Shown here: piece after piece, positions 26,095 to 35,016 of the stretch
Layout: each line of letters begins with the position of its first letter
Numbering within the stretch: position 1 is the stretch's first letter
From: JAMZMI01 sp039944535
GTDB lineage: Bacteria > Bacteroidota > Bacteroidia > Cytophagales > Cyclobacteriaceae
Direction: 5' to 3'
Assembly: GCA_039944535.1 (NCBI GenBank)
Contig: JBDUYP010000004.1
Coordinates: 124,001 to 188,000, forward strand
DNA length: 64,000 bases
The notes under the pieces: model-generated
What the model was told of the DNA's origin: nothing
Seen by the model: only the letters and a program-made list of their open reading frames with translations
The model's database searches: none
Program-made: the position numbers and the translations under genes

Positions 26095-26787
26095 ATGAAG
26101 CATATAGCTAGTCTTTTGCTCGTTTTCTCTGTGTTTTTGATTGTGAGTTGTGACGGGTCCGAAGAACCCGATCCAACAGATCTGGGGTATGATTTTTATC
26201 CAATCAATCCGGCGGCTTACCGCATTTATCAAGTTGACGAAATCAAGTATGATTTGCTGGGGCCGGATACTACCAATTACCAGATTCGTGAGAGCATATC
26301 GGATTCATTGATGAGTGAATCTGGGATAGTGAGCTATGTGCTCAAAAGAGAAACGCGAACAGATAGTAGCGATGTTTGGCAAACAGATTCATTGTGGACG
26401 TTGCGAAAAGATCAATCAGCGGTGGTCATCACCGAAAACAATGTTCCGGTAATTAAGTTATCATTTCCGGTTGTAGATGGGAAAGTTTGGGATGGGAACG
26501 CGCTGAATATCAAACCTTCTCAAAGCTACTACTATGAAATACCTGAGTCTCTCATTGAGCTTTATACATTGATCGAAGCGGAGAGGTTAGTGAAGGTGAT
26601 CAGCGCTGATCTGGAGCCTAACCTTGTGAATCAAGATCAGCGTTTCGATGTGTACGCAAGTGAAATTGGTCTTATCGAAAAGAATTATATTACGCTCAAT
26701 TTTTGTACCGCCAATTGTGAGAGTGTAGGTGAAGTTCAGAGCGGAAGAATTCTCAATCAGTACCTAATAGAATATGGTGAAAAATAG
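26095..26787 (+). CDS. Lipoprotein of unknown function
   Basis: The ATG at 26095 gives a clean lipoprotein signal with lipobox I-V-S-C (Cys19); the longer open frame begins inside mnmA. The 211-residue mature part begins with an acidic, Pro-containing stretch and F-Y-P-I-N-P-A-A-Y-R-I-Y, then beta-rich sequence with D-S-L-W-T-L-R-K-D and late paired Cys (F-C-T-A-N-C). I know no family name. Its end overlaps the start of the subtilase gene by 14 bases, so the two are probably co-transcribed. Confidence 0.7.
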   Translation: MKHIASLLLVFSVFLIVSCDGSEEPDPTDLGYDFYPINPAAYRIYQVDEIKYDLLGPDTTNYQIRESISDSLMSESGIVSYVLKRETRTDSSDVWQTDSLWTLRKDQSAVVITENNVPVIKLSFPVVDGKVWDGNALNIKPSQSYYYEIPESLIELYTLIEAERLVKVISADLEPNLVNQDQRFDVYASEIGLIEKNYITLNFCTANCESVGEVQSGRILNQYLIEYGEK

Positions 26788-28408
26788 CGCCTTTATCACA
26801 TGCTTTCTGCTCTTATTGACCCTCACCGCATTCGGTCAAAAGGACAGGTACATGGTGTTTTTTGCTGATAAAGATACGGCGGCATACAGCACTGAAAGCC
26901 CCACCATATTTTTAAGCGATCGTGCAATTGAACGAAGGCAAAAGCAAAACATCTCAGTCACACCACAGGATTTTCCGATCAGAAGCACTTATTCAGATTC
27001 ACTTGCTGTCTTAGGAGTAGATGTGTATTTCGAAAGCAGATGGTTCAATGCTGTGTTGGTAGAAATGTCGACATCATTGGCTTCTGAAGTTCTGAGCCGG
27101 GATTTTGTATCGGGCATAGAATACATCGCAGCAGGCAGTGTTTTGAGTTACAGCAAAGACGAGGTGGTCATCCCTGAGGAGTTTATGGAACCGCCGCAGA
27201 TCAGCGCCAATTCTGATTCCCAAAATGCCAAGTTGGCCGTAAAAAACATGCATGCCGATGGTTATAGCGGAGAAGGCATGCTCATTGCAGTTTTTGATAA
27301 CGGCTACAAAGGCGTAAATCTTTACAATCCATTTGAGCATGTTTTTGACAATGAAAGGGTAGTAGCCACCCAAGATTTTGTAGGCAACTCTGGCAATGTA
27401 TATCAGTATGGCACCCACGGCACACAGGTATTCTCAGATATTGCAGCTAGATACAAGGAAGACATGCTCGGCACTGCACCGGATGCTTCATATATCCTTT
27501 GCGTGACAGAAGAAACGTCATCAGAATACAGAGTAGAAGAATACAACTGGCTTCTGGCCGCAGAGTTTGCCGATAGCATTGGTGTTGACGTGATCAACAA
27601 TTCTTTGGGTTACAGCTATGGTTTTGACGATGAATCCATGGACTATGAAATATCCGACCTGGATGGCAAAACAACCGTAATCAGTCGTGCGGCTGCAATA
27701 GCTGCTGAAAAAGGGATTTTGGTGGTCACCAGCGCAGGCAATGAAGGCAGCTATAGCTGGAAAAAAATCACTCCGCCAGCGGACGTGGAGGATGTCCTGT
27801 CCGTAGGGAGTATTCGTCTGAATGGAGATTTGTCCAGTTTTAGCTCAGTCGGCCCTACAGCAGACGGCAGAATTAAACCCGATGTTGTGGCTATGGGATC
27901 AAGTGCCGCTGTAGTCAAAGGCGGTGGAACCATTGCCACTAGCAGCGGTACCAGCTTTTCTTCTCCGCAGATTGCTGGATTTGCGGCATGTATCTGGCAA
28001 GCCAACCCTCACTGGACCAACAAAGAAGTGATTGAAGCTATCAAATACTCCGGCAACAACGTGTCTGCTCCTGACAACAGCTACGGCTATGGAGTGCCCA
28101 ATTATTTGACCCTCATCAACAACAACGCCCTTTTTATAGACCAGCTATTGGATACAGAGCTCAATGTATTTCCCAACCCATTTAGAGATAATAAAATTGT
28201 TATCGATTTCATGGGGCAACCCGTTGATAGATCATTGGAAATATCCATAACCGACACTCAGGGTAAGGCAGTTTTTGATCAGAGAATAACCAGAAAAAAC
28301 ACTCCTGATCAAATAGAAGTAACATTCAACACTCAGAACACCGGAGTTTATTTTCTACGAATCAAATCCCGAAAAACTGAGAAAGTGATAAAGCTCATAA
28401 AAATATAA
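26774..28408 (+). CDS. Secreted S8 (subtilisin) protease with type IX secretion C-terminal signal
   Basis: After a signal peptide (about residues 1-21, ending A-F-G-Q) and a propeptide-like region, the S8 domain carries Asp175 (I-A-V-F-D-N-G), His215 (Y-G-T-H-G), Asn276 (V-I-N-N-S-L-G) and Ser394 (S-G-T-S-F-S-S-P), a complete catalytic set. The last 75 residues (V-F-P-N-P-F near 465, then G-V-Y-F-L-R-I and K-V-I-K-L-I-K-I) form a type A sorting domain recognised by the type IX secretion system, so the enzyme should be exported to the cell surface or medium. The Asp is followed by N-G where most have T/S-G. It overlaps the lipoprotein gene before it and shares one base with rpe. Confidence 0.92.
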   Translation: MVKNSAFITCFLLLLTLTAFGQKDRYMVFFADKDTAAYSTESPTIFLSDRAIERRQKQNISVTPQDFPIRSTYSDSLAVLGVDVYFESRWFNAVLVEMSTSLASEVLSRDFVSGIEYIAAGSVLSYSKDEVVIPEEFMEPPQISANSDSQNAKLAVKNMHADGYSGEGMLIAVFDNGYKGVNLYNPFEHVFDNERVVATQDFVGNSGNVYQYGTHGTQVFSDIAARYKEDMLGTAPDASYILCVTEETSSEYRVEEYNWLLAAEFADSIGVDVINNSLGYSYGFDDESMDYEISDLDGKTTVISRAAAIAAEKGILVVTSAGNEGSYSWKKITPPADVEDVLSVGSIRLNGDLSSFSSVGPTADGRIKPDVVAMGSSAAVVKGGGTIATSSGTSFSSPQIAGFAACIWQANPHWTNKEVIEAIKYSGNNVSAPDNSYGYGVPNYLTLINNNALFIDQLLDTELNVFPNPFRDNKIVIDFMGQPVDRSLEISITDTQGKAVFDQRITRKNTPDQIEVTFNTQNTGVYFLRIKSRKTEKVIKLIKI

Positions 28409-29061
28409 TGGCCGATATATTAATAGCTCCATCAATACTTGCAGCCGATTTTGGCAATATTCAAGCTGAAGTGGAAATGCTCAACAGCAGCACCGCTGAC
28501 TACATTCATATAGATATCATGGATGGTGTTTTCGTTCCTAATATCTCCTTTGGGTTTTCGGTCACTTCGGCCATCCAAAAACATGCGACCAAGCCTCTGG
28601 ATTTTCACCTGATGATTGAGCATGCAGACCCATATCTTTCTCTCTGTAGAGATCACGGTGCAGCTATTATCTCTGTGCACTATGAAGCCTGTCGTCATTT
28701 GCATCGCACAATTCAAGCGATCAAATCGATGGGTGTAAAAGCTGGTGTTGCCTTAAACCCACATACCAGCGTCTCATTGCTCGAAGATGTCATAGAAGAT
28801 ATCGACGTAGTGATATTGATGTCGGTAAACCCAGGTTTTGGTGGTCAGAAGTTTATCGAAAACATCTACAACAAGATCAAGAAGCTTCGCCAGTTGGCAA
28901 ACGCTAAAGGCACTGACCTCAAGATAGAAATTGATGGGGGCGTATCTCTCAGCAACGCCCTTCAGCTTAAAGAGGCAGGGGCCGATATTTTGGTGGCAGG
29001 AAGTTTTGTGTTTAATTCTTCTGATCCTAAAGATACGATCCAGTCGCTACGAAACGTTTAG
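28408..29061 (+). CDS. rpe: Ribulose-phosphate 3-epimerase
   Basis: Rpe interconverts ribulose-5-phosphate and xylulose-5-phosphate in the pentose phosphate pathway. The TIM-barrel family motifs are present: S-I-L-A-A-D-F near residue 8, H-I-D-I-M-D-G-V-F-V-P-N near 33 (metal and catalytic Asp), D-F-H-L-M-I near 67, V-N-P-G-F-G-G-Q near 140 and E-I-D-G-G-V near 175. The length of 217 is normal. The ATG shares one base with the subtilase stop (TAATG). Confidence 0.96.
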   Translation: MADILIAPSILAADFGNIQAEVEMLNSSTADYIHIDIMDGVFVPNISFGFSVTSAIQKHATKPLDFHLMIEHADPYLSLCRDHGAAIISVHYEACRHLHRTIQAIKSMGVKAGVALNPHTSVSLLEDVIEDIDVVILMSVNPGFGGQKFIENIYNKIKKLRQLANAKGTDLKIEIDGGVSLSNALQLKEAGADILVAGSFVFNSSDPKDTIQSLRNV

Positions 29062-29069
29062 AATTCCGA

Positions 29070-31523
29070 ATGCTCAAGACCGGATTACTCGCACTAACCT
29101 TACTTGCCAACCTCTGCCTTTTTGCTCAAGACCAAATCTCAGGTCATGTTATCAATGAAAAAGAGGAAGGCATTCCCCAAGCCAATATTCAAATCAAGAA
29201 TAGCACACTAGGGGCCACCACAGATCAGGACGGCTACTTTTCATTAAGGGTTCGCAACCGTGATTCCGTCACCCTGGTAATCTCCCACGTCCAATACCTA
29301 CCATTGGAGTACCCCTTTATCAACAATGAGAATGGATCAAATCCTATTCACATTCAGCTCACTGAGCGGACCAGAGAGTTAGAAGGAGTAGAGGTAAGGG
29401 ATCAAATGGAGATCAATGAAGTGCAGTCAGTAACCAAGATAGATAGCAAATCAGCCAAAAGTCTTCCCTCAACATTTGGAGACTTCAACAAGATTCTGGT
29501 GACGCTTCCGGGTGTCGCTGGTAATAATGAGCTGAGTTCGGCGTACTCCGTACGAGGTGGAAACTTTGACGAAAACCTGGTTTATGTCAATGATATCCCC
29601 GTGTACCGTCCATTTCTGTCCAATGCCGGAAGGCAGGAGGGGCTCAGTTTTGTGAATCCTGATATGGTGCAGAATATAGAGTTTTACGCTGGTGGATGGG
29701 AGGCCAAGTATGGGGACAAGCTATCCTCTAGTCTGAATATCGAATACAAGGAACCCGATACACAGGAGGGGGGCGTAACGATTGGACTCCTGGGCGGAAC
29801 AGCCTTTTATGGAGGAAAATCCGGGCGTGTTTCCCACATGACAGGCATCCGGCACAAAGATTCAAGATATCTGCTCAATACACTCAAGACTCAAGGCCAG
29901 TATTTCCCGACATATACTGACATTCAGTCGATGCTGACCTTTGATCTCACAAACAAAAACTCGCCTTATATATATCGGACCAAGCTGAATTTATTGTTGT
30001 CTTATGGAAGAAATAGGTACCTGACCCAACCGGTTTCGCAAGAGACTCAATTTGGATCGATTCAGGCAAATTTCAGATTGCAAACTGCTTTTATAGGTAG
30101 AGAGTTGCTCAACTATGATACCTATCAGGCAGGTTTCAGGTTGACCCACAGGTTTACCAATAAATTCAGGTCTCATATCATCGGCTCTGGTTTGTTTACC
30201 TACGAAAGAGAGCAGTTTGATGTAGAAGGAGCCTACCGGCTCTGCGATGTAAACACCAACTCCAGCTCCAGATTTGATGATTGTGTGGTAGTAAGAGGCA
30301 TTGGCACAAACTACGACTATGGGCGCAATTCACTCAGAGCCAACCTTTTTACCTTCGAAAACCGAAATGAATACTTGCTGTCTGAGCAGAGTACCGTTGA
30401 GTTGGGTTTTGGGGCTTCTTTTCAAAAAATTGAAGATGAAGTCAACGAATACTCTTTTTTAGACTCTGCAGATTATGTGCACATCCAGAGCTCAATTTTC
30501 AACAACATCAACCTCAATTCTATCCAGTACTTCGCTTACCTGCAAAACACCATCATCTGGGGGGATTCAGCTCACGCAGTAACCATAGGAGGCCGTATCA
30601 ACTATTGGGATTACAACGAACAGCTTTTATTCAGTCCAAGAGTAGCGTATAGATTCGTACCAGATTGGGAAAAGCCCACCACCTTCAAAATTTCGGTAGG
30701 ATACTATCAGCAACCACCATTTTACAGAGAGCTTCGTGACTATGACGGCAACCTCAAAGATCAGGTTCTTGCCCAAAAATCCATTCATTATATAGGATCG
30801 GTTACCAGGGTATTTAAGATGTGGGGGAGGCCTTTTCTCTTCAATTCAGATGTTTATTACAAGAAGCTTTATGATATTATCCCTTATGACATAGACAATG
30901 TCAGAATTCGGTATTTCCCAACGAACAATGCCGAAGGTTATGCTGCAGGGTTCGACTTTCGGGTGAATGGTGAGTTTGTAAAGGGAACGCAATCATGGTT
31001 CAGTATTGGATTTTTACGTACCATGGAAAACCTTACAGGCGACAGCTATACTCAATACTTTGACGAAGAAGGCAATGAAATACCTTCACATCTGGCCACT
31101 GACGAAAATGTGGATGACACCAAAACAACCAATATAGGCTACATCCGCAGACCCATGGATCAGTTAATCAACCTGGCCGTTTACTTTGAGGACCATATGC
31201 CCAATGACCCTTCATTGCGCGTGCATCTCAATATGGTGTTTGGGTCGGGTTATCCTTTTGGGCCTCCCAAAGCTGTCCGCTACCGCAATGCCTTCAAAGG
31301 CGATGAGTATTACAGAGTTGACCTGGGCTTGTCTAAAACTTTCGAAAGAAATCTAAAAAAAATGTTTCCCTCCGTAATGCTAAGAATAGAGCTCCTCAAT
31401 GCTCTGGGAGCAGACAATACGCTATCTTACACATGGATTGAAGATGTAAACGGTAATAATTTTGCGATCCCCAACTCTTTGTCGGCAAGGTTTTTGAATA
31501 TCAAACTTTCAGCAGAACTTTAG
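29070..31523 (+). CDS. TonB-dependent receptor with carboxypeptidase-regulatory-like N-domain
   Basis: A signal peptide (about residues 1-19, ending L-F-A-Q) precedes a CarboxypepD_reg-like domain (about 25-105; G-H-V-I-N-E-K ... G-A-T-T-D-Q-D-G-Y-F), a plug domain (about 125-235; V-R-G-G-N-F-D-E-N-L-V-Y-V-N-D-I-P-V-Y) and a 22-strand-type barrel to the C-terminus. It should import a ligand across the outer membrane with energy from a TonB motor. No SusD partner is next to it, so it is not a classical polysaccharide-utilisation pair. It starts 8 bases after rpe. Ligand unknown. Confidence 0.88.
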   Translation: MLKTGLLALTLLANLCLFAQDQISGHVINEKEEGIPQANIQIKNSTLGATTDQDGYFSLRVRNRDSVTLVISHVQYLPLEYPFINNENGSNPIHIQLTERTRELEGVEVRDQMEINEVQSVTKIDSKSAKSLPSTFGDFNKILVTLPGVAGNNELSSAYSVRGGNFDENLVYVNDIPVYRPFLSNAGRQEGLSFVNPDMVQNIEFYAGGWEAKYGDKLSSSLNIEYKEPDTQEGGVTIGLLGGTAFYGGKSGRVSHMTGIRHKDSRYLLNTLKTQGQYFPTYTDIQSMLTFDLTNKNSPYIYRTKLNLLLSYGRNRYLTQPVSQETQFGSIQANFRLQTAFIGRELLNYDTYQAGFRLTHRFTNKFRSHIIGSGLFTYEREQFDVEGAYRLCDVNTNSSSRFDDCVVVRGIGTNYDYGRNSLRANLFTFENRNEYLLSEQSTVELGFGASFQKIEDEVNEYSFLDSADYVHIQSSIFNNINLNSIQYFAYLQNTIIWGDSAHAVTIGGRINYWDYNEQLLFSPRVAYRFVPDWEKPTTFKISVGYYQQPPFYRELRDYDGNLKDQVLAQKSIHYIGSVTRVFKMWGRPFLFNSDVYYKKLYDIIPYDIDNVRIRYFPTNNAEGYAAGFDFRVNGEFVKGTQSWFSIGFLRTMENLTGDSYTQYFDEEGNEIPSHLATDENVDDTKTTNIGYIRRPMDQLINLAVYFEDHMPNDPSLRVHLNMVFGSGYPFGPPKAVRYRNAFKGDEYYRVDLGLSKTFERNLKKMFPSVMLRIELLNALGADNTLSYTWIEDVNGNNFAIPNSLSARFLNIKLSAEL

Positions 31524-31580
31524 TCAGCATATTACGTCTGTTGTTCTGTTTATCTATCAAAAAAATTAATAATACTAACC

Positions 31581-32168
31581 ATGAAGAAAGTACTAAATCT
31601 CTCAATTGTTCTTATAGCAATTATGATTTCCGTGTCGAGCTGCAAAAGAACAGTCACACGTGTAAGCCCTGATCAGCAAATAGATCTAAGCGGTCGTTGG
31701 AATGATTCTGATTCCAAAATGGTGGCCGAAGAAATGACCAAAGATGTCTTGAACAGACCCTGGAGGGAAGATTTTGCTGGTGCTATGGGTAGAAAACCTG
31801 TTGTTATCGTCGGCATGGTGCAAAACAAAAGCACAGAGCACATCGAATCAGAAACCTTCATCAAGGACATGGAGCGTGAGTTTGTCAACTCAGGCATGGT
31901 GCGAGTGGTGCAAAACAGCGTATTTAGAGAAAAGTTGAGAGAAGAAAGAGCCGAGCAAGGTGAATTTGCATCGCCGGAAACTCAGGCTCAGTGGGGTAAA
32001 GAACTTGGTGCTGACTTTATGATGTTTGGGGTAATTACTTCTATCACAGACTCATATAAGAAAGAAAAAGTAGTGAATTACAAAGTAAATCTTGAACTGG
32101 TCAATATCGAGACAAACGAAAAAGTTTGGATCGGGGACAAAGAGATCAAGAAGTATATCAAAAATTGA
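31581..32168 (+). CDS. LpoB-like penicillin-binding-protein activator lipoprotein
   Basis: The signal ends in lipobox V-S-S-C (Cys21). The mature part fits the LpoB family: L-S-G-R-W-N-D near residue 37, P-V-V-I-V-G-M-V-Q-N-K-S near 73, E-F-V-N-S-G-M-V-R-V-V near 97, and G-K-E-L-G-A-D-F-M-M-F-G near 140. In E. coli LpoB reaches from the outer membrane through the wall to switch on PBP1B; here the partner is not in the window. The next gene encodes a COG3014-type lipoprotein, an arrangement often seen for LpoB homologues. A hairpin terminator follows. Confidence 0.85.
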   Translation: MKKVLNLSIVLIAIMISVSSCKRTVTRVSPDQQIDLSGRWNDSDSKMVAEEMTKDVLNRPWREDFAGAMGRKPVVIVGMVQNKSTEHIESETFIKDMEREFVNSGMVRVVQNSVFREKLREERAEQGEFASPETQAQWGKELGADFMMFGVITSITDSYKKEKVVNYKVNLELVNIETNEKVWIGDKEIKKYIKN

Positions 32169-32181
32169 TAAGATAAATTCT

Positions 32182-32211
32182 AAACGGCCTTCGCCAAAGC
32201 GAAGGCCGTTT
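32182..32211 (+). terminator. Long-stem hairpin after lpoB-like gene
   Basis: AAACGGCCTTCGC pairs perfectly over 13 bp with GCGAAGGCCGTTT around a CAAA loop. The T run is only three residues, so termination may be partial and allow read-through to the next gene. Confidence 0.75.
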
Positions 32212-32255
32212 CCTAAACATCACTTTTCTCACACCAGTCAAATCTTCATTGCACA

Positions 32256-33644
32256 ATGAGGCGTCTCATCTTAATTCTGCTGACCTTCCTGTTTTTTTCC
32301 TGCGCTACTTACTATCAGGTAAATAAGGAATTCAACCAGAGGTTTGAGCAGGGTAACCTTGCATCCGCAGAAAAATATCTCCAAAAGAATAAAACAAAGC
32401 GCACTAAGTTTTTGTATTACGCCAACAGAGGTGTGGTCAATTCATTGGAGGGGGATTATGAGCAGAGCAACAAATGGTTGGAAAAAGCTTATATCTACAA
32501 TGAAGACTACAGGAAGTCAGCCACCGATGTAGCAGCGTCATATCTTGTGAACCCGACCATGGTTCCGTATAGGGCAGAAGATCACGAGCAGCTTTTACTA
32601 CTTTACTACAAGGCGCTCAACTATCTCAAAATCAATGACTATGAGTCAGCTCTGGTGGAGTGCCGAAGGCTCAACGTTCAGTTAAACGAGCTTAGTGACA
32701 GGTATAGATCTGACAAGAAATACAAACGTGACGCCTTTATTCACAACCTGATGGGTATCGCATATGAAGGATCAGGGGATGTAAACAATGCTTTTATTGC
32801 CTACCGCAATGCCTACGATATTTATAAGGAAGATTTTACGGATATGTTTGGCGTTTCTGCTCCCGATCAACTGAAGCATGATCTTTTGCGAACGGCATAT
32901 CTAAACGGCTTTTCGAATGAGCTGGATTACTATGAACGAGAATTTGAGTTGAAGTATCAACCACAAAAACCCGAAGCGGAGCTTGTCTTTTTCTGGCACA
33001 ATGGCTTAGGCCCAGTGAAAGGCGAGTGGTCAATAAATTTCGCAGTGCAGGAGGGAGCGGATGGCTTTATGACTTTTGCCAATAGTGAATATGGTATGAG
33101 TTACCCATTTCCGATTAATAGCTTGAGTAACGAGCAAAGTAGCAGTTTGAAAAACCTCAAAGTATTCAGGATAGCCTTCCCAAAATATGTGGAAAGAGAA
33201 CCGGTGTTTACTTCGGCGTACATAGAGTCCAAAAATGGGAGGTATGACCTGGACCTTGCAGAAGATATAAACCAGATCGCATTCAAAACATTGCAGGAGC
33301 GTATGTTAAAGGAGTTTGGTAAAGGCCTCCTTAGAGTGGCACTCAAGAAAAGTGCTGAAGCCGCAGTGAGCCACGAAAGTGAAGGCTGGGGTGCCGTGCT
33401 TGGACTCGTCAATGCTTTTACTGAAAAGGCCGATACACGAAACTGGCAAACTATCCCGCACAGCATTTATTACACGCGCATCCCTCTCAATGTAGGGTCT
33501 AATCAAATCAAGCTGAAAACTCAAAACTTCACCAATGGGGGATCGGCAACCCAAACCTTCACCTTTGATGTGGAGCGCCCGGGAGAGACTGTGTTTCACA
33601 GTTATCAGAGCCTGGAGTCACGCCCTACGCCTTCAGTTTATTGA
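32256..33644 (+). CDS. COG3014-family lipoprotein with TPR-like helices
   Basis: The signal ends in lipobox F-F-S-C (Cys16). The N-terminal half has TPR-like helix pairs (N-R-G-V-V-N-S-L-E-G-D-Y near residue 58 and later A-Y-E-G-S-G-D-V-N-N-A-F), with Y-Y-K-A-L-N-Y-L between. The C-terminal half has the COG3014 features L-V-F-F-W-H-N-G-L-G-P-V-K near 245, F-R-I-A-F-P-K-Y near 310 and W-Q-T-I-P-H near 425. The family has no known activity but usually accompanies LpoB, which argues for a wall-synthesis role at the outer membrane. Confidence 0.75.
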   Translation: MRRLILILLTFLFFSCATYYQVNKEFNQRFEQGNLASAEKYLQKNKTKRTKFLYYANRGVVNSLEGDYEQSNKWLEKAYIYNEDYRKSATDVAASYLVNPTMVPYRAEDHEQLLLLYYKALNYLKINDYESALVECRRLNVQLNELSDRYRSDKKYKRDAFIHNLMGIAYEGSGDVNNAFIAYRNAYDIYKEDFTDMFGVSAPDQLKHDLLRTAYLNGFSNELDYYEREFELKYQPQKPEAELVFFWHNGLGPVKGEWSINFAVQEGADGFMTFANSEYGMSYPFPINSLSNEQSSSLKNLKVFRIAFPKYVEREPVFTSAYIESKNGRYDLDLAEDINQIAFKTLQERMLKEFGKGLLRVALKKSAEAAVSHESEGWGAVLGLVNAFTEKADTRNWQTIPHSIYYTRIPLNVGSNQIKLKTQNFTNGGSATQTFTFDVERPGETVFHSYQSLESRPTPSVY

Positions 33645-33763
33645 TCAGCAGAAAGTCAAATCATTTTCAAAGCAGGCATTTGCCCATATAAAGCTTTCTA
33701 TTTCTTAAGGGGTTTATTAGTTTGCGCGGTTTAAATTCTTGAAATCAAAAATTGAATAAACAA

Positions 33764-34252
33764 ATGAAGAAGTTTTTAGTGGGAATGTTTTTCTCTCTGA
33801 GTTTAATCGGAGCTAAAGCACAGGACGATGTTACTTTCACGAACGAAGAGTTGACCACCTATGCCACTGTGATGGTTTGGGCTGAGCAAGAAAAGAAAAA
33901 CCTGGGCTCCTTAGTGAGCGACTCTGTGGCAATCTGGATCGAAGACACGCCCCTTACCAGTGGCAAATACATGGATTTGAGCAGAGCCGACAAGAAGGGA
34001 GATTTGGAATCGGTGGAAGCTTCAGAGGAAGAATTGACAGTTTTTAATGAAGTTCAGACCAAAATCGATGACAAAAAAGCGGCATTTAAAGAGACCTATG
34101 TCGGAAAAATCAAGGAAGACATTGGAGCCGGGCTTTACAACAAACTCAAAAAAGCCTTGAAAAATGATGCCGATCTTAAAGAAAGGTATAATGCTGTTTA
34201 CGAAGGGATCATGAACCCCGACAGCAGTGTGGTTCCAGAGCCGGAACAATAG
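33764..34252 (+). CDS. Small secreted protein of unknown function
   Basis: The ATG at 33764 is preferred to the in-frame TTG 12 bases earlier. The signal peptide (about residues 1-20, ending A-K-A-Q) is followed by a helical, charged domain of about 140 residues (F-T-N-E-E-L-T-T-Y-A-T-V-M near its start). Its pattern is like that of small helical secreted proteins of the DUF4168 kind, but the match is loose. A possible -7 box, TTAGTTTG at 33717-33724, lies 40 bases upstream. A strong terminator follows. Confidence 0.6.
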   Translation: MKKFLVGMFFSLSLIGAKAQDDVTFTNEELTTYATVMVWAEQEKKNLGSLVSDSVAIWIEDTPLTSGKYMDLSRADKKGDLESVEASEEELTVFNEVQTKIDDKKAAFKETYVGKIKEDIGAGLYNKLKKALKNDADLKERYNAVYEGIMNPDSSVVPEPEQ

Positions 34253-34270
34253 GAAAAGAATCAAATAATA

Positions 34271-34297
34271 AGGGCTGATTTGCATCGGCCCTTTTTT
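34271..34297 (+). terminator. Rho-independent terminator
   Basis: AGGGCTGAT pairs with ATCGGCCCT over 9 bp (one G-T pair) around a TTGC loop and is followed by six T residues. Confidence 0.9.
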
Positions 34298-34345
34298 ATT
34301 TGAGATAAGCTCGCTATTTTCAACCGACAGAAAAACCCAACAACC

Positions 34346-34966
34346 ATGTTTACGGAGTACGAAATAGACACCATGATGGAAATTCCTGCAATTCAAAAGG
34401 CGACTTTTGAACTAAAAAAGGACTTCATCAAGAACGAAGCGCCATATTTAGAGATCGAAGACAATGACTTTTTCAGCTTGATCATGATGTCACCTACAGT
34501 AGGCATGGCTATGGCCGATGGGAAAATCACTTTATTTGAGGAACTGGCGCTTAACAAAAAGGCACGGAAACTTTCCAAAGGAGGCTACTTCATGAAAAAA
34601 GACCCTGTGGTTTATGCTATGAAGTTTCTTATTTCGAAATTCGACACATACTCTGATCGATTTTTCAACGTACTTCACGTGGCTATGCATGAGTCGTTTG
34701 ATATGGGCAGCATTGAAAAACAAGAATTTGATGACAGTGTTGACGTTTCTTATGAAGAATATAAGAAGGCCGTACTAAACTCGCCCTACATCTTGATTCG
34801 TTTCATTGTGAGCTTTTTTCTGGAAAATGATGAGGAAATCATTAGCAGCAAACGAAATATAGGCCGCAATGAGTATTTGCGTATGCTTAAAATCGGCGAA
34901 AAAATAGGATTAAATAAGGTACCCGTTTTTCAAATGTTTTGCAAGACGTTCGATCAACGAGCTTAG
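34346..34966 (+). CDS. Helical cytoplasmic protein, possibly TerB-like
   Basis: The 206-residue protein has no signal peptide or membrane helix. A segment near residues 55-85 (G-M-A-M-A-D-G-K-I-T-L-F-E-E) has the A-D-G-x-I-x-x-x-E pattern of TerB-type helical domains, where it binds metal in some members. The rest is predicted helical and charged with no motif I recognise. It is a single-gene unit between a terminator and an FKBP lipoprotein gene. The TerB link is weak. Confidence 0.5.
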   Translation: MFTEYEIDTMMEIPAIQKATFELKKDFIKNEAPYLEIEDNDFFSLIMMSPTVGMAMADGKITLFEELALNKKARKLSKGGYFMKKDPVVYAMKFLISKFDTYSDRFFNVLHVAMHESFDMGSIEKQEFDDSVDVSYEEYKKAVLNSPYILIRFIVSFFLENDEEIISSKRNIGRNEYLRMLKIGEKIGLNKVPVFQMFCKTFDQRA

Positions 34967-35016
34967 ACTCTTAGGCCATTGAAATCTTTTTAGTTTCACG
35001 GCGTTAAAACAGTGTG

